Below are positions 21,049 to 31,419 of a stretch of DNA of 64,000 nt, piece after piece. A program made the position numbers and the translations under genes. Below the pieces are notes generated by a model. That model did no database searches. It was not told the DNA's origin and saw only the letters and a program-made list of their open reading frames with translations. How positions within the stretch are numbered: position 1 is the first letter of the stretch; the number at the start of each line of letters is the position of its first letter. Source of the stretch: Cocos nucifera (lineage: Eukaryota; Streptophyta; Magnoliopsida; Arecales; Arecaceae); NCBI GenBank assembly GCA_006176705.1, contig QRFJ01006324.1, positions 1 through 64,000 on the forward strand. The letters are read 5' to 3'.

Positions 21049-23021
21049 TATTAGATATGTATGCCCTAGAAGTCAGAATTGGCTGACACTTGTAATACAC
21101 TTCTAGGACCAAAATTATAATTTAGGACGTCTACCTTCTTATCAATGACTGACTCGAAGCTGCAGTGGTTTGTTTGGTTATTTGACCTAAGGTGCATCGA
21201 TAGTTCATCTTGAGGATATTATAGTTTGATTACACCATAACCCGGTCTCCAAGCCATTCGGAATCCTGAGGTGTATGTTGGCTATAGCATGTTCATTGTA
21301 GGAATTGGATCGCACCAAGAGAGAATCTATCTACCTCGATGAATGAGAAGCAACCCTATGATGATCATGAGAATCAAGTCCATAAGCCCATGGCTATGGT
21401 AGAGAGTAAAATAATAGAAAGTGTTTCTATTAAGATTTTCACATCAGACTTGAATCGAATGATTAAATCATATGATAGAAATTAGGGTTTGATGAGTTCA
21501 CCTTAACCCTAATCTGATCGGGGCTCAAGATAGAAGAACTTAATCACACAAGTAAATCACTGAGAGGTTCATTTTTAGTTTTGATGGGTTGCCACCACAT
21601 ACTGCTAGGTGTCACTACTAGATTTTGGGCCCAATTAGAATGATTTAGATGATCAATCATTCCAGTTGTCTGAAATAGAAGAGTTCGGATCAATCAAAAG
21701 AAGTTACGATGATGTCGATGATAGAGATCATGACATATCCCATTACCATACAGAACTGAACCTAACTAGATCATACAAACAAGGGTTTGGATCTGGATAT
21801 CATCAATTGGACCAACCCAGTTTAATTAATTTGAATTAGATTCAATTAGGTTCAAGAAAATCATGCTAGCACACGAGTGAACCTAACGTTCTCCTTTTAC
21901 TATCATTAAAAGTTATCTCGATTGAGCCAAATATGTTTGCACTCACTTAGGTACCTTTACTTGGTCTGATTGAAGCTTCTCCAAGTCAGAAAAGGGTTGT
22001 CTTAATTTATGAGATAAATTTGAGACAATACCTACCATTTTTCGTCACCTGCTAATTCTTGTCCTTTAACTTTCGTCAAACGTTGACTTTTAACCCTTGG
22101 ACATCTGCCCATGTGTTATGCACTTATTGGAGAGCAGCTAGGGGCTTGTCTTCTTACTAGATTTTGGAAAGAAGGGGGTGCACACCTAGGATGGCTGTGC
22201 GCCCATGGATAGGGATGCCTAGAGTCCTATACGATTGGGACTCCAGTCTTAGGTTGCTTCTTGGATTCTTCTTAGGTGACCCTTACCTATAGACTTTGAC
22301 AAGTCTTAGGCGCCATCTAAGGATGAATTTATGAGACTCTCATCTAATTTTATTAGATGATGTCATCCCACCAATCAGATTTAGATCTGATTGTATGAAA
22401 CAACGCGATTGGTCGGGATGATGTGGCACTGCATGGTGCAGCAGGGTCTATAAATAAACCCTGTCTGCACCCAACTTTCAGTGAGTTCCTCTTAGCCATG
22501 CCCCAAGGCTGCTCCTCCCCCTCCTTCATCCTATCTTCTGATCCTCTCTCTCCTCTCCATGCCCAAGGAAAGTTAGGCTTCAGTTTGGTGTGATCCAGGC
22601 AAGAAAAGGCTGACGAGAAAGGAAGAAGGCAGCACTGCTGTAGAGACAACTGCTGATCTTTAAAAGAGATTTTGAAGATCTTCCAAATCAGATCTAGATC
22701 TGATTTTTGGAGAAGTGATAAGGAAGGAGAAGATCTTCAGATCCAATCCAAGTGGATAACACTAGAGGTCAAGCACTTGCGTGGCTAGATCCAGAATCTC
22801 AGACAATCAGCAGGATCATCAAAGGATAATTGGATTACCCACATCAAGATATAAATTAAATTAGATTTAATTTATTTTTATTTTTATTTATTAGATCTAT
22901 AAAATTAGATCTAAAACATCTCAAATCTGATTTAGATACATGAGAGAAATTTTTGAAATATCTCTCTCGATCCAATCAGACCTGAACGAACTTGATCCGG
23001 GATATAAGAATTTCTCCTTCA
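21049..23021 (+). repeat. 3' LTR of A1 with internal deletion
   Basis: It is 1,973 bp long against 2,297 bp for the 5' LTR. The loss is near 21120, where AAATTATAATTT jumps to the CTACCTTCTTATCAATGACTG part, removing about 330 bases of U3. The terminal TG has become TA. In a stretch of about 330 bases (21221-21540 against 13441-13770) I count about 20 differences by eye, so the insertion is not recent. Confidence 0.88.
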
Positions 23022-23267
23022 GTTCTTAAGACTATTTAGTTTTGATAAAGAGAGGATTTATCGATTAGTCCTTAAATTTATTCATGATCAAATGATAGGC
23101 TGTTAATTAGGATGACAACATCTATCGAGCATAGGTCGCTATATGCCATTTAGATTAGTTATCCTCTTAACCAAGATGTGTGGAGACATTAGAATGGCAT
23201 ATAGGTGAGATGTATGGATACATCATCATTAAACGTGATCAACTCAAGAGCATTCTGCTATTGAGAA
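23022..23267 (+). repeat. 3' LTR of C, piece 2 (between A1 and A2)
   Basis: This 246-bp segment belongs to neither A1 nor A2. It begins with GTTCT, the right target duplication of A1, and ends with GAGAA, the target duplication of A2 (AAGAA at 31420-31424). It therefore is the part of C's LTR between the two insertion sites. Confidence 0.75.
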
Positions 23268-25538
23268 TGAAGAAAAATCCTGATTTCCTAGATCAGGTTC
23301 GTTCAGATCTAATCAGATCGAGAGATATATTTTAAAATTTTTTTTCTTTGATCCAAATCAGATCTGAAATATTTTAGAACTGATTCTTATTATTCTAATA
23401 ATTAAAATAAAGTTTAGATAAATTAAATTAAATTTAATTAACCTTAATGTAGGGTAATCCTATTATCCGTTGATGATCCTATAAGCAGCGGAAGATTATG
23501 AATCTAGCCACATAGGTGCCTGGCCTCTATCGGTATCCACTCAGGTTGGATCTAGAGATCCTCTTCTTCTTTATCATGTCTCCAAAAATAAGATCTGAAT
23601 CTAATTTGGAGGATCTTCAAAAAAGCTTTCGAAGATTAGAAGTTGTCCTTTGTAGCAGCATAGCCTTCCAGCTTTCTGTCACCTTTTTTTCGCCTGGATC
23701 ACACCAACTGAATCCCAAACTACTTTGGATGTGGAGAGGAGAGGGAGATGATGGACTTGGCATGGAGGAGGAAGAGAGAGGCAACCTTGGGGGATGGGAA
23801 TTGTGTTCTCTCTTTAAGTTGGGTGCAGGGTCTTATTTATAGACTATGCGTGATCCAACTCCTCTTCTTTCCAACCAATCATAACTCTTTGTAAAATTAG
23901 ATCTAAATCTGATTGGTGGAAATAGAGTCCCTTGAATTCATCCTTAGATGGTGCCTAAGACCAGTCAAACTTGGTTCTTAGGAGGAGTCTATTTGGAATC
24001 CAAAAAGGAGATGGAGTCCCTATCCAACAGGGACTCCTGGGTGCCTCCTGCTTCAGCGCACGCCACCCTTGGCATGTGCCCTCCTCCTTGCCAGCTTCTA
24101 GTAGGGGGACAAGCCCCACCAGCTCTCCAATAGGTGCGTGACATGTGGACAGAAGTCAAAGTATCAATGGTCAACATTTGACCAGTCAAAGGTCAACTTT
24201 TGACCAAAGTCAAAGGACGAGAAATGGTAGGTGACCAAAAATGGCAGGTATTATCTTACAAAATAAGACAATCCTTTTCTAACCTGGACAGGCTCCAGTC
24301 AGACCAAGTGAAGGCCTCTGATCGAGCACAAACTCCTTTGGCTCAGTCAGGATAACTATTTATGATAGTAAAAGAAGAACGTTAGGTTCAATCGAGTGCT
24401 AGCATGATTTTCTTGAACCTAATTGAATCTCATTCAGATCAATTGAACTGGATCAGTTCAATTGATGATCACCAGATTCAAACCCTTGTTTGTGTGATCC
24501 AGTTAGATTCAGTTCTATATGGTAATGGGATATGTCATGATCTTTATCATCGACATCATCAAAACTTCTTTCGATGGATCAGAACTCTTCTGATTCGAAC
24601 AGCTAGAATGATCGATCATCTAAATCATTCTAATTGCTCCCAAAATCCATCCAGTGACACCTAGTAGTATATGGTGGCAACCCATCAGAGCTGAATGCGA
24701 ATCTCTTCATGCAGCTACCTGTGTGATTAAGTTCTTCTATCTTGAGCCCCGATCAGATTAGGGTTAAGGTGAACTCGTCAAACCCTAGTTTCTGTCATAT
24801 GATATAATCATTCGATTCAAGTCCGATGTGAAAATCTAAATAGAAACTCTTTCTATTATTTCACTCTGCCATGGCCATGGGCTTTTGGACTTGATTCTCA
24901 TGATCATCATAGGGCTGCTCCTCTACCACCGAGGTAGATAGATTCCATCTTGATGCAATCCAGTTCCTACAATGAACATGCTATAGCCAACATACACCTT
25001 AGGATTCTGAATGGTTAGGAGATCGAGTTATGGTGTAGTCAAACTATAACACCCTCAAGGTAAACTGCCGATGCACCTCAGGTCAAAGAATCAGACACAC
25101 CACTATAGCATCAAGTCAGTTATTGACGAGAAGGTAGATTTCCTAATGACTACTTGAGGTAGTCACGCTCAGTGCCCTCGTTCTCTAACGAGTACCTGTA
25201 CTCTCGCTTCGGTGTCTCCACACCATAGACTCAAGACTCATCTACTAAAGAGAAATGACTGTACACCAACCTTCTGGATCAATCACCATCCTTATGATGA
25301 TCCTATGGTCGAGAGCATTTTATGAGTTCATAATGATTATTCATGTCTTAAATTTTCAACTTTTGAAAATATGAATTATCATTACCATTAACTCAAAGGA
25401 TGTATCACAGATAGTAAATACACTCATGTGATAGAAAATAACCCATTTTATTGATTATAGTCAAAATTACAATTTTGCCCCTAGAAGTGTATTACAAGTG
25501 TTAGCCAATTTTCGCTTCTAGGGCACATATATCTAACA
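23268..25538 (-). repeat. 3' LTR of A2, full length
   Basis: Read on the minus strand it starts TGTTAGATATATGTGCC at 25538 and ends TTTTTCTTCA at 23268, 2,271 bp. The TATA box lies at 23834-23841 (plus-strand TATTTATA). Short open frames inside it (for example 23516-23842) are not genes. Confidence 0.9.
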
Positions 25539-25549
25539 ATCTTCCACTT
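25539..25549 (-). other. Polypurine tract of A2
   Basis: On the minus strand AAGTGGAAGAT lies directly before the 3' LTR. Confidence 0.8.
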
Positions 25550-25552
25550 ATC

Positions 25553-26109
25553 CTAAAGCCAATTGGCTACAAGTCTAAGTCCCATCTTCTTAAGGTGGGC
25601 TTTGATCTTTTGTTATCCCAACGGCTTTGTAAGTGGGTCTACCACATTGTCTATGAAATTGACTCTCTTGACCTCGACGTATCCCTTCTCAAGGTAATCG
25701 CTGATGAGGTGGTATCGCCACTTAATGTGCTTGGATTTCTGGTGAGACCTCGGCTCCTTAACAAGGGCTATGGTGCCATTGTTGTCGCAGTATAGAGGAA
25801 TGGCATCTGATATCATTACTCCGATTTCTTCAGCAAACTTCTTGTACCATAATGCTTCCTTCGCAGCCTCTGATGTAGTGATATATTCTGCTTCCATGGT
25901 GGAATCTGCTATCACAGTTTGCTTGAAACTCTTCCAACTGACAGCACCATCATTGCACACAAACAGACTCTCAGATGTTAACTTTCGATCATCTACATCG
26001 GACATGAAATCCGAGTCTACGTATCCCTGGACTTGGAGTTCTCCATTACCAAAGACCAACATCATATCCTTAGTTCTTCTTAAGTACTTAAGGATACATT
26101 TCATAGAAG
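25553..26109 (-). pseudogene. pol: A2 RNase H domain
   Basis: An open frame of 163 codons (26104-25613) carries GYVDSDFMSD (residues about 28-36), AVSWKSFKQTV, DSTMEAEY (68-74), LYCDNNGTIAL (105-114) and HQKSKHIKWRYHLI, the usual Copia RNase H sequence of blocks. After PLTKPLG one stop interrupts the last ~20 codons, which end ..VANWL at the stop 25553-25555, as in A1. RNase H would remove the RNA template during reverse transcription. The frame is offset from the reverse transcriptase upstream. Confidence 0.88.
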
Positions 26110-27153
26110 TCAGTGTTCTTCATCTGAATTTGATTGATATCTGCTTGTGACACTCACAGCATTGTCTATATCATGTCGTATACATAGCATGGCATACATG
26201 AGGCTCCCTATTGCAGAAGCATAAGGGATCTTGCTCATGCATTCTATTTTCTTAGGTGTGCTAGGGCACATTTTCTTGGAAAGATGAATATCATGTCTGA
26301 AGGGTATTAATCCCCTCTTAGAGTTTTTCATACTAAACCTCTTTAGTACTTTCTTTATGTACATCTTCTGTGAAAGTCCTAGCATCCTATTCGGTCTATC
26401 TCTATAGACCTTAATTCCAAGAATAAAGGATACTTCTCCTATTTCTTTCATGAAGAATTCCTTGGACAACCATATTTTGACTATCGTCAATATGGGAGTA
26501 TCATTCCCAATAAGGAGGATGTCATCCACATACAATACGAGGAAGACAACAACGCTCCTACTGACCTTTTTGAAGACACACGATTCCTCTTCATTGATGA
26601 AATCAAACATTTTGATTACATCATTGAAATGAGTGTTCCAGCTCCGAGATGCTTGCTTAAGTCTATATATGGACCTTTGCAGCTTGCAAATCTTGTGATC
26701 AGTATCACTGGATGTGAAACCAAGCGGCTGTTCCATATAGATATCTTCCTCAAGATATCGATTTAAGAATGCCATTTTCACGTCTATTTTCCATATTTCA
26801 TAATCAAAATAGGCTGCAACAGCAAGCAATGTGTGGATGGATTTTAGCACAGTCATTGGGGAAAAGATATCCTGATAGTCAATGCCTTCACGTTGACTAT
26901 AACCTTTTGCCACTAGTCTAGCCTTGAATGTGTTCACATTCCCATCTGCACCAAACTTTCTCTTGAAGATCCATTTACACCCAATAGGTACTATACCTTT
27001 TGGTGGATCTACCAAGGTCCAAACTTGGTTTGAGTGCATCGAGTCAATTTCTGACTGCATTGCCTCTAGCCATTTCTTGGAGTCGATATCTGATATCGCC
27101 TCGTTGTAGGTTTTGGGATCATCACCATGAGCACCATTACCTACGAGGAACAT
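26110..27153 (-). pseudogene. pol: A2 reverse transcriptase, intact 347-codon frame
   Basis: This is the longest undamaged coding block in the window. It contains WLEAMQSEIDSMHSNQVWTLVDPP-type entry sequence split as WLEAMQSEI and VWTLVDPPKG (residues 28-53), KARLVAKGYSQ (77-87), the first catalytic Asp in KIDVKMAFLN (Asp 124), LKQASRSWN (165-173) and LYVDDILL with YVDD at 208-211. All three catalytic aspartates are present. The block after it (LSKEFFMKEIGEVSFILGIKVYRD, PYASAIGSLMYAML) is typical of Angela/BARE reverse transcriptases. The ATG used is internal to a former polyprotein. The junction to integrase (27154-27559) is frameshifted, so the enzyme could not be made from the natural start. 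Confidence 0.92.
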
Positions 27154-27559
27154 TTTCTCTACTTTCTCTGAAATAATACCTAAGTATCTTTCAGGGGATG
27201 GGAAAACTCTTTCCGATCTACGAGGTGGAGGAGGTAGTGTTCTTATTGGCTCAACCTAATTTGGTTCCAATTGGTCCTTAGCTCGTTGTACTTGTGAGAC
27301 TTTCTCATCAAGCTTAATCTGCTTTCCAATGCCGCTATCTTGAATAAACTATTTTTCAAGAAAGATGGCATGTCGACTCACAATCACATTGTGGTCTTCT
27401 GAAATGTAGAAATAGTATCCTAATGACTCTTTAGGATATCCTATGAATCGAGCTTTGAAGGACCTAAACTCTAACTTGTTTGCTTGTTGTCTTTTGACAT
27501 GAGCCGGACAACCCCAAATTCTGAGATGACTCAGACTTGGTTTCTTACCATGCCATATC
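27154..27559 (-). pseudogene. pol: A2 integrase to reverse transcriptase linker, frameshifted
   Basis: Read on the minus strand it gives, in shifting frames, YEIWHGKKPSLSHLRIWGCPAHVK-like sequence and the linker to reverse transcriptase, as in 19010-19500 of A1. Stops and frame changes near 27560 and 27160 separate the two large open frames. Confidence 0.7.
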
Positions 27560-28438
27560 TCATACGGTGTGGTAGGAACAGGTTTTAGAGGGAACCCTAT
27601 TCAGTAGATAAATTGAAGTTAATAATGAGTGTCCCCAAAGAAAATCAGGGAGGTCTGTGAAGCTCATCATGGATCGGACCATATCCAATAGAGTCCGATT
27701 TTTTCGTTCTGAAACCCCATTGAGTTGAGGTGTTCCTGGTGGAGTCCATTGAGAGACTATGCCATTTTCCTTGAGATAGTCTAGGAATTCTCGGCTAAGG
27801 TATTCACCTCCTCGATCTGATCGAAGAACCTTAATGGATTTTTCAGTTTGTTTTTCTACTTCATATCTGAATTCTTTGAACTTTTCAAAAGCTTCAGACT
27901 TGTGTCTCATAAGATACACATACCCATACCTAGACAAATCATCGATAAAGATAATGAAGTAGACAAAATTACCTCTAGTCGGCACATCAAATGGGCCGCA
28001 CACATCAGTATGTACTAGGGCAAGGAGATCTGTGGCCCTTTCCCCATGTCCTACAAAAGGGAGTTTAGTCATTTTGCCTTGAAGACAAGATTCACAAGTT
28101 GGATATGACTCGAAAGTCAACGAACTCAATAGCCCATTTTTCTCCAATTTGTTGATCCTATCTTCTACTATATGACCTAATCTCAGGTGCCATAGATACT
28201 TATCATTTGGACTATCCCTAGGTTGTTTGGCATTCATGTTTTGCTCGATAGTTAGAACAGATACATCAATATATAGTTGATAAAGACCGTTAATAAGAAA
28301 ATCATTTGCAATTTTATTTCTTTCATAAAGAATGTTACAATGGTCCTTAAAGAAGGTAATCACATAGCCTTCTAGTGCTAAGCATGAAACAGAAATCAAA
28401 TTCTTGCTAGCTGCAGGCACATAATAATAGTCTTTCAA
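27560..28438 (-). pseudogene. pol: A2 integrase, catalytic triad intact
   Basis: The 292-codon frame has the N-terminal zinc site His84 and His89 (WHLRLGH) with Cys115 and Cys118 (CESCL). The core has Asp145 (HTDVCGP), Asp208 (SDRGGEY) and Glu244 (NGVSERKNRT), with exactly 35 residues between Asp208 and Glu244. Integrase inserts the cDNA copy into host DNA. The first ~80 residues continue from protease (NLISVSCLALEGY). The last residues run out of frame at the frameshift. All zinc and catalytic residues are present, unlike the copies in A1 and C. One stop separates it from the protease part upstream. Confidence 0.92.
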
Positions 28439-29490
28439 AACTAAGTCTAAACCAGATGGTAATCAAAGAGGGTATGTTCCCACCGCCACTGCAGCAACTC
28501 TTGCTCCATTTTCGATGCGTAGGATCATATCTCCATCCCTTAGCCTGCTATCCTTAAGATCCTGCATGGAAGTGCATAGATGAGCACTAGAACCAGAGTC
28601 AAGCATCCAACTGAATGCAGAAGAAACTGTAAGATTAAACTTAATAATGAGCATACCTCCAGAAGGACCTTCCTTCTTGTTCTTCAGGGTGGCCAGGTAA
28701 GTAGGACAGTTTCGCTTCCAATGGTCGTCGCTGTTGCAATGGAAACACTTTCCTTTGATAGCGTCCTTCTTCTTCGGCTCTGCCTTCTTCTTCTTTGCTC
28801 CTTCCACCTTCTGCTTTTTTGCAGACTTCTTTTTCTTTTCAGAAGACTTTCTTTCGAAAAAAGTCCATTCCATAGCAAGAACTGAGCCTTTAGAATCTTT
28901 CATAGAAAGCTCAGCGGTGGCCAGCATATTCATTAATTCAGCCAAGGAATTTTGAAGTTTATGCATGTGGTAATTCATGATGAATTGCCCATATGCATCA
29001 GTCAAGGATTATAGAATAACATCATTCTGTAGATCAAGTCTAACTTCACACCAAGCTTCTTAAGCTCTTCCAAGTCCTTGATCATCATCAGATAGTGATC
29101 TTGAACTGACTGCCCATCATGCATCTTAGCCTTAAAAAGTCATTTCGTGACTTGATATTTGGCTGTGCGACTCTGTTCACCAAACATCTCCTGCAGGTGA
29201 GCCAACATTTGGCGAGCAGTCCCGATATCTTCATGTTGGTGCTGGAGCTCATCAGACATCGAGCCCAACATGTAATATCTGGCCTTATTATCTTCGTCTA
29301 TCTATTCTTCTAGAGACATTCTCTATTCAGTGGACGGATGGGCTGGTAAGGTGGGAGGGTCCTGATCCAAAACATGAATTAACTTCTCAAAACCCAAAAT
29401 AATTTTGTAGTTCCTGAGCTAGTCTTTATAATTGGGTCCGATCAGTCTATGTGTGTTTAGGATACGTGCTAATGGATTGGACGCAGACAT
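28439..29490 (-). pseudogene. gag: A2 gag and protease
   Basis: On the minus strand the ATG at 29490 opens MSASNPLARILNTHRLIGPNY, with stops at about codons 24, 54 and 60, then KARYYMLGSMSDELQHQHE, another stop after KYQVTK and a frameshift at KLDL/LQND. From 29005 to 28463 the frame is open: LMNMLATAELSM, a lysine-rich linker, the intact knuckle CFHCNSDDHWKRNC (C-x2-C-x4-H-x4-C) and protease WMLDSGSSAHLC with D-S-G. A stop after GTYPL separates it from integrase. Gag packages the RNA and protease cuts the polyprotein. Confidence 0.88.
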
Positions 29491-30719
29491 TTTTCTATAG
29501 AGAGTCAATGATTTTAGTTAGATACTATAATTATGATTTGACTAATTTATTTAAAAATTTTATTTTTAAATAAATTAGCTTCCACTATTTTTTTGGATCC
29601 CTACACTTCCTCTGTAAAGATGCAAAAATCTCCATGATTAATGATTTATAGTGGATGGTGCGGTCTCACCAACTGACTCATCACCTCACCTAACAATTAT
29701 TGGTGATGGGTTAGCCAATGAGTGAACAACTCTTGTTCAATGATTCTGTAATCATGGTGCACCCAAACTTGGTCTCTAATTCATGAATCTCACCGTATCT
29801 AAAATATTGATCCACTCCTTTGTTAAGTCAGACCCACTATTTGCACAGACTGAATTTCTAATTAAGTCTCTCACCGTATTCAAAATATTGAGCTCGACTC
29901 ATCCTTCAGCCCATAGCATCCAATGCCTAATAGACATGGTTGCATCTTCTCGATGCAACTGAGCCACTATATCTAGTCGAGAATAATCAACCCCGGGAAG
30001 GGCCCACACATCTACAATGGTGGAAGATCTCAGACTTAATCTTTTCTTAGGGAGAATTGATTCAGGTCTCATTAAACTAGACTTGTCATAGTCATAACAA
30101 TTATGACTAACCTAGTGGCATGGGTTAGCTTGGATTATTGACCACCTCAAATCAGAACTGAGTCAACAGATATGGCTAGGTAAGTGAGATCGGTGGAAGG
30201 GATATGCCATTAACTCATACAAGAATGCTTTTAGGTTGAGTAGATCTTAATTAAAAATCAGTCGGTCGTATGTGCCAAACTTACCTTAGACACCAAATTA
30301 TTGAGCCAGAACCAATTGGGTTAGCCTACAATCCAGACTCTAACCTCTAAGCCTAATTAGATCTTTCTAGATCGTGACTCGATCGTGACCCAGACTTAAT
30401 CCTATTAGACTGGTCAATTTAAGCATTGTTGATCCCATCTAACCAACTCTTGATTTGGTTTGATCAATCGCTTAGACCTAATTGAGCTACCCAAGCTAGA
30501 ACCCAGTATTATGAATATGTCTTAGATCTAAAATTTTCAATTTTAGATCTAATTAATATTTCATAATCTTAACTTTTTAATTAAGTAGGGTTCATAAACA
30601 AAATATGCATAATAAATTCTAGGATTTCAGGATCTAGGGTTTTGCAGAAAGTAAGTTTTGGATTTCTGATTAAGGATGAACGTGCAACACCCCTACACAT
30701 CATAAGAACACCCCATCGA
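29491..30719 (-). other. Leader of A2, 5' part deleted
   Basis: It matches the A1 leader from about 15882 to 17125 in reverse complement. The outer edge at 30719/30720 joins the leader sequence CATCATAAGAACACCCCATCGA directly to LTR sequence ATAGAAACTCTTTCTATTATT. No primer-binding site remains. Confidence 0.8.
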
Positions 30720-31419
30720 ATAGAAACTCTTTCTATTATTCCACTCTACCATGGCCATGAGCTTCTGGACTTGATTCTCATGATCATCATTGGGCTGCTC
30801 CTCTACCATCGAGGTAGATAGATTCCATCAGGATGCAATCCAGTTCCTACAATGAACATGCTTCAGCCAACATACACCTCAGGGTTCCGAATGGCTAGGA
30901 GACTGAGTTATGGTGTAGTCAAACTATAACACCCTTATGGTGAACTACCGATGCACCTCAGGTTAAAAGAATCAGACACACCACTGCAGCATCGAGTTAG
31001 TCATTGACGAGAAGATAGACTTCCTAATGACTACTTGAGGTGGTCACGCTCAGTGCCCTCATTCTCTAAGGAGTATCTGTACTCTTACTCCGATGTCTCC
31101 AAATCGTAGACTCAAGGCTCATCTACTAAAGAGAAGCAATTGTATACCAACCTTCTGGATCAATCACCATCCTCGTGATGATCCTATGGTCGAGAGCATT
31201 TTATGAGTTAATAATGATTATTCATTTCTTAAATTTTCAACTCTTGAAAATATGAATTATCATTTCCATTATCTCAAAGGATGTATCACAGATACTAAAT
31301 ACACTCATATGATAAAAAATAATCCATTTTATTGATTATAGTCAGAATTATAATTTTTCCCCTAGAAGTGTATTACAAGTGTCAGCCAATTCTAGCTTCT
31401 AGGGTACATATATCTAACA
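30720..31419 (-). repeat. 5' LTR of A2, first 700 bp only
   Basis: Read on the minus strand it starts TGTTAGATATATGTACC at 31419 and follows the family LTR to the GAAAGAGTTTCTAT segment (equivalent to about 13655 in A1). The remainder, including the TATA box and R/U5, is deleted. Confidence 0.87.

Larger units (their letters stand above)
12945..23021 (+). mobile_element. Near-complete Angela-like Copia element A1
   Basis: This 10,077-bp element has both LTRs (12945-15241 and 21049-23021), a perfect primer-binding site, a long leader, a gag-pol region in the standard Copia order and a polypurine tract. Target duplications are GTCCT (12940-12944) and GTTCT (23022-23026), one mismatch. The polyprotein is broken throughout, so it cannot move by itself. 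Confidence 0.9.
23268..31419 (-). mobile_element. Angela-like Copia element A2, same family as A1
   Basis: This minus-strand element is 8,152 bp long. From its 5' end it has a truncated 5' LTR (31419-30720), leader, gag-pol (29490-25553), polypurine tract and full 3' LTR (25538-23268). Target duplications are AAGAA (31420-31424) and GAGAA (23263-23267), one mismatch. A deletion of about 2.2 kb joins the middle of the 5' LTR to the leader and removes the promoter and the primer-binding site. The pol region is the best preserved in the window. Confidence 0.9.

Noticed and set aside
25595..25795. 66-codon plus-strand frame and neighbouring plus frames to 26632
   Set aside because: They are antisense to the RNase H and reverse transcriptase of A2.
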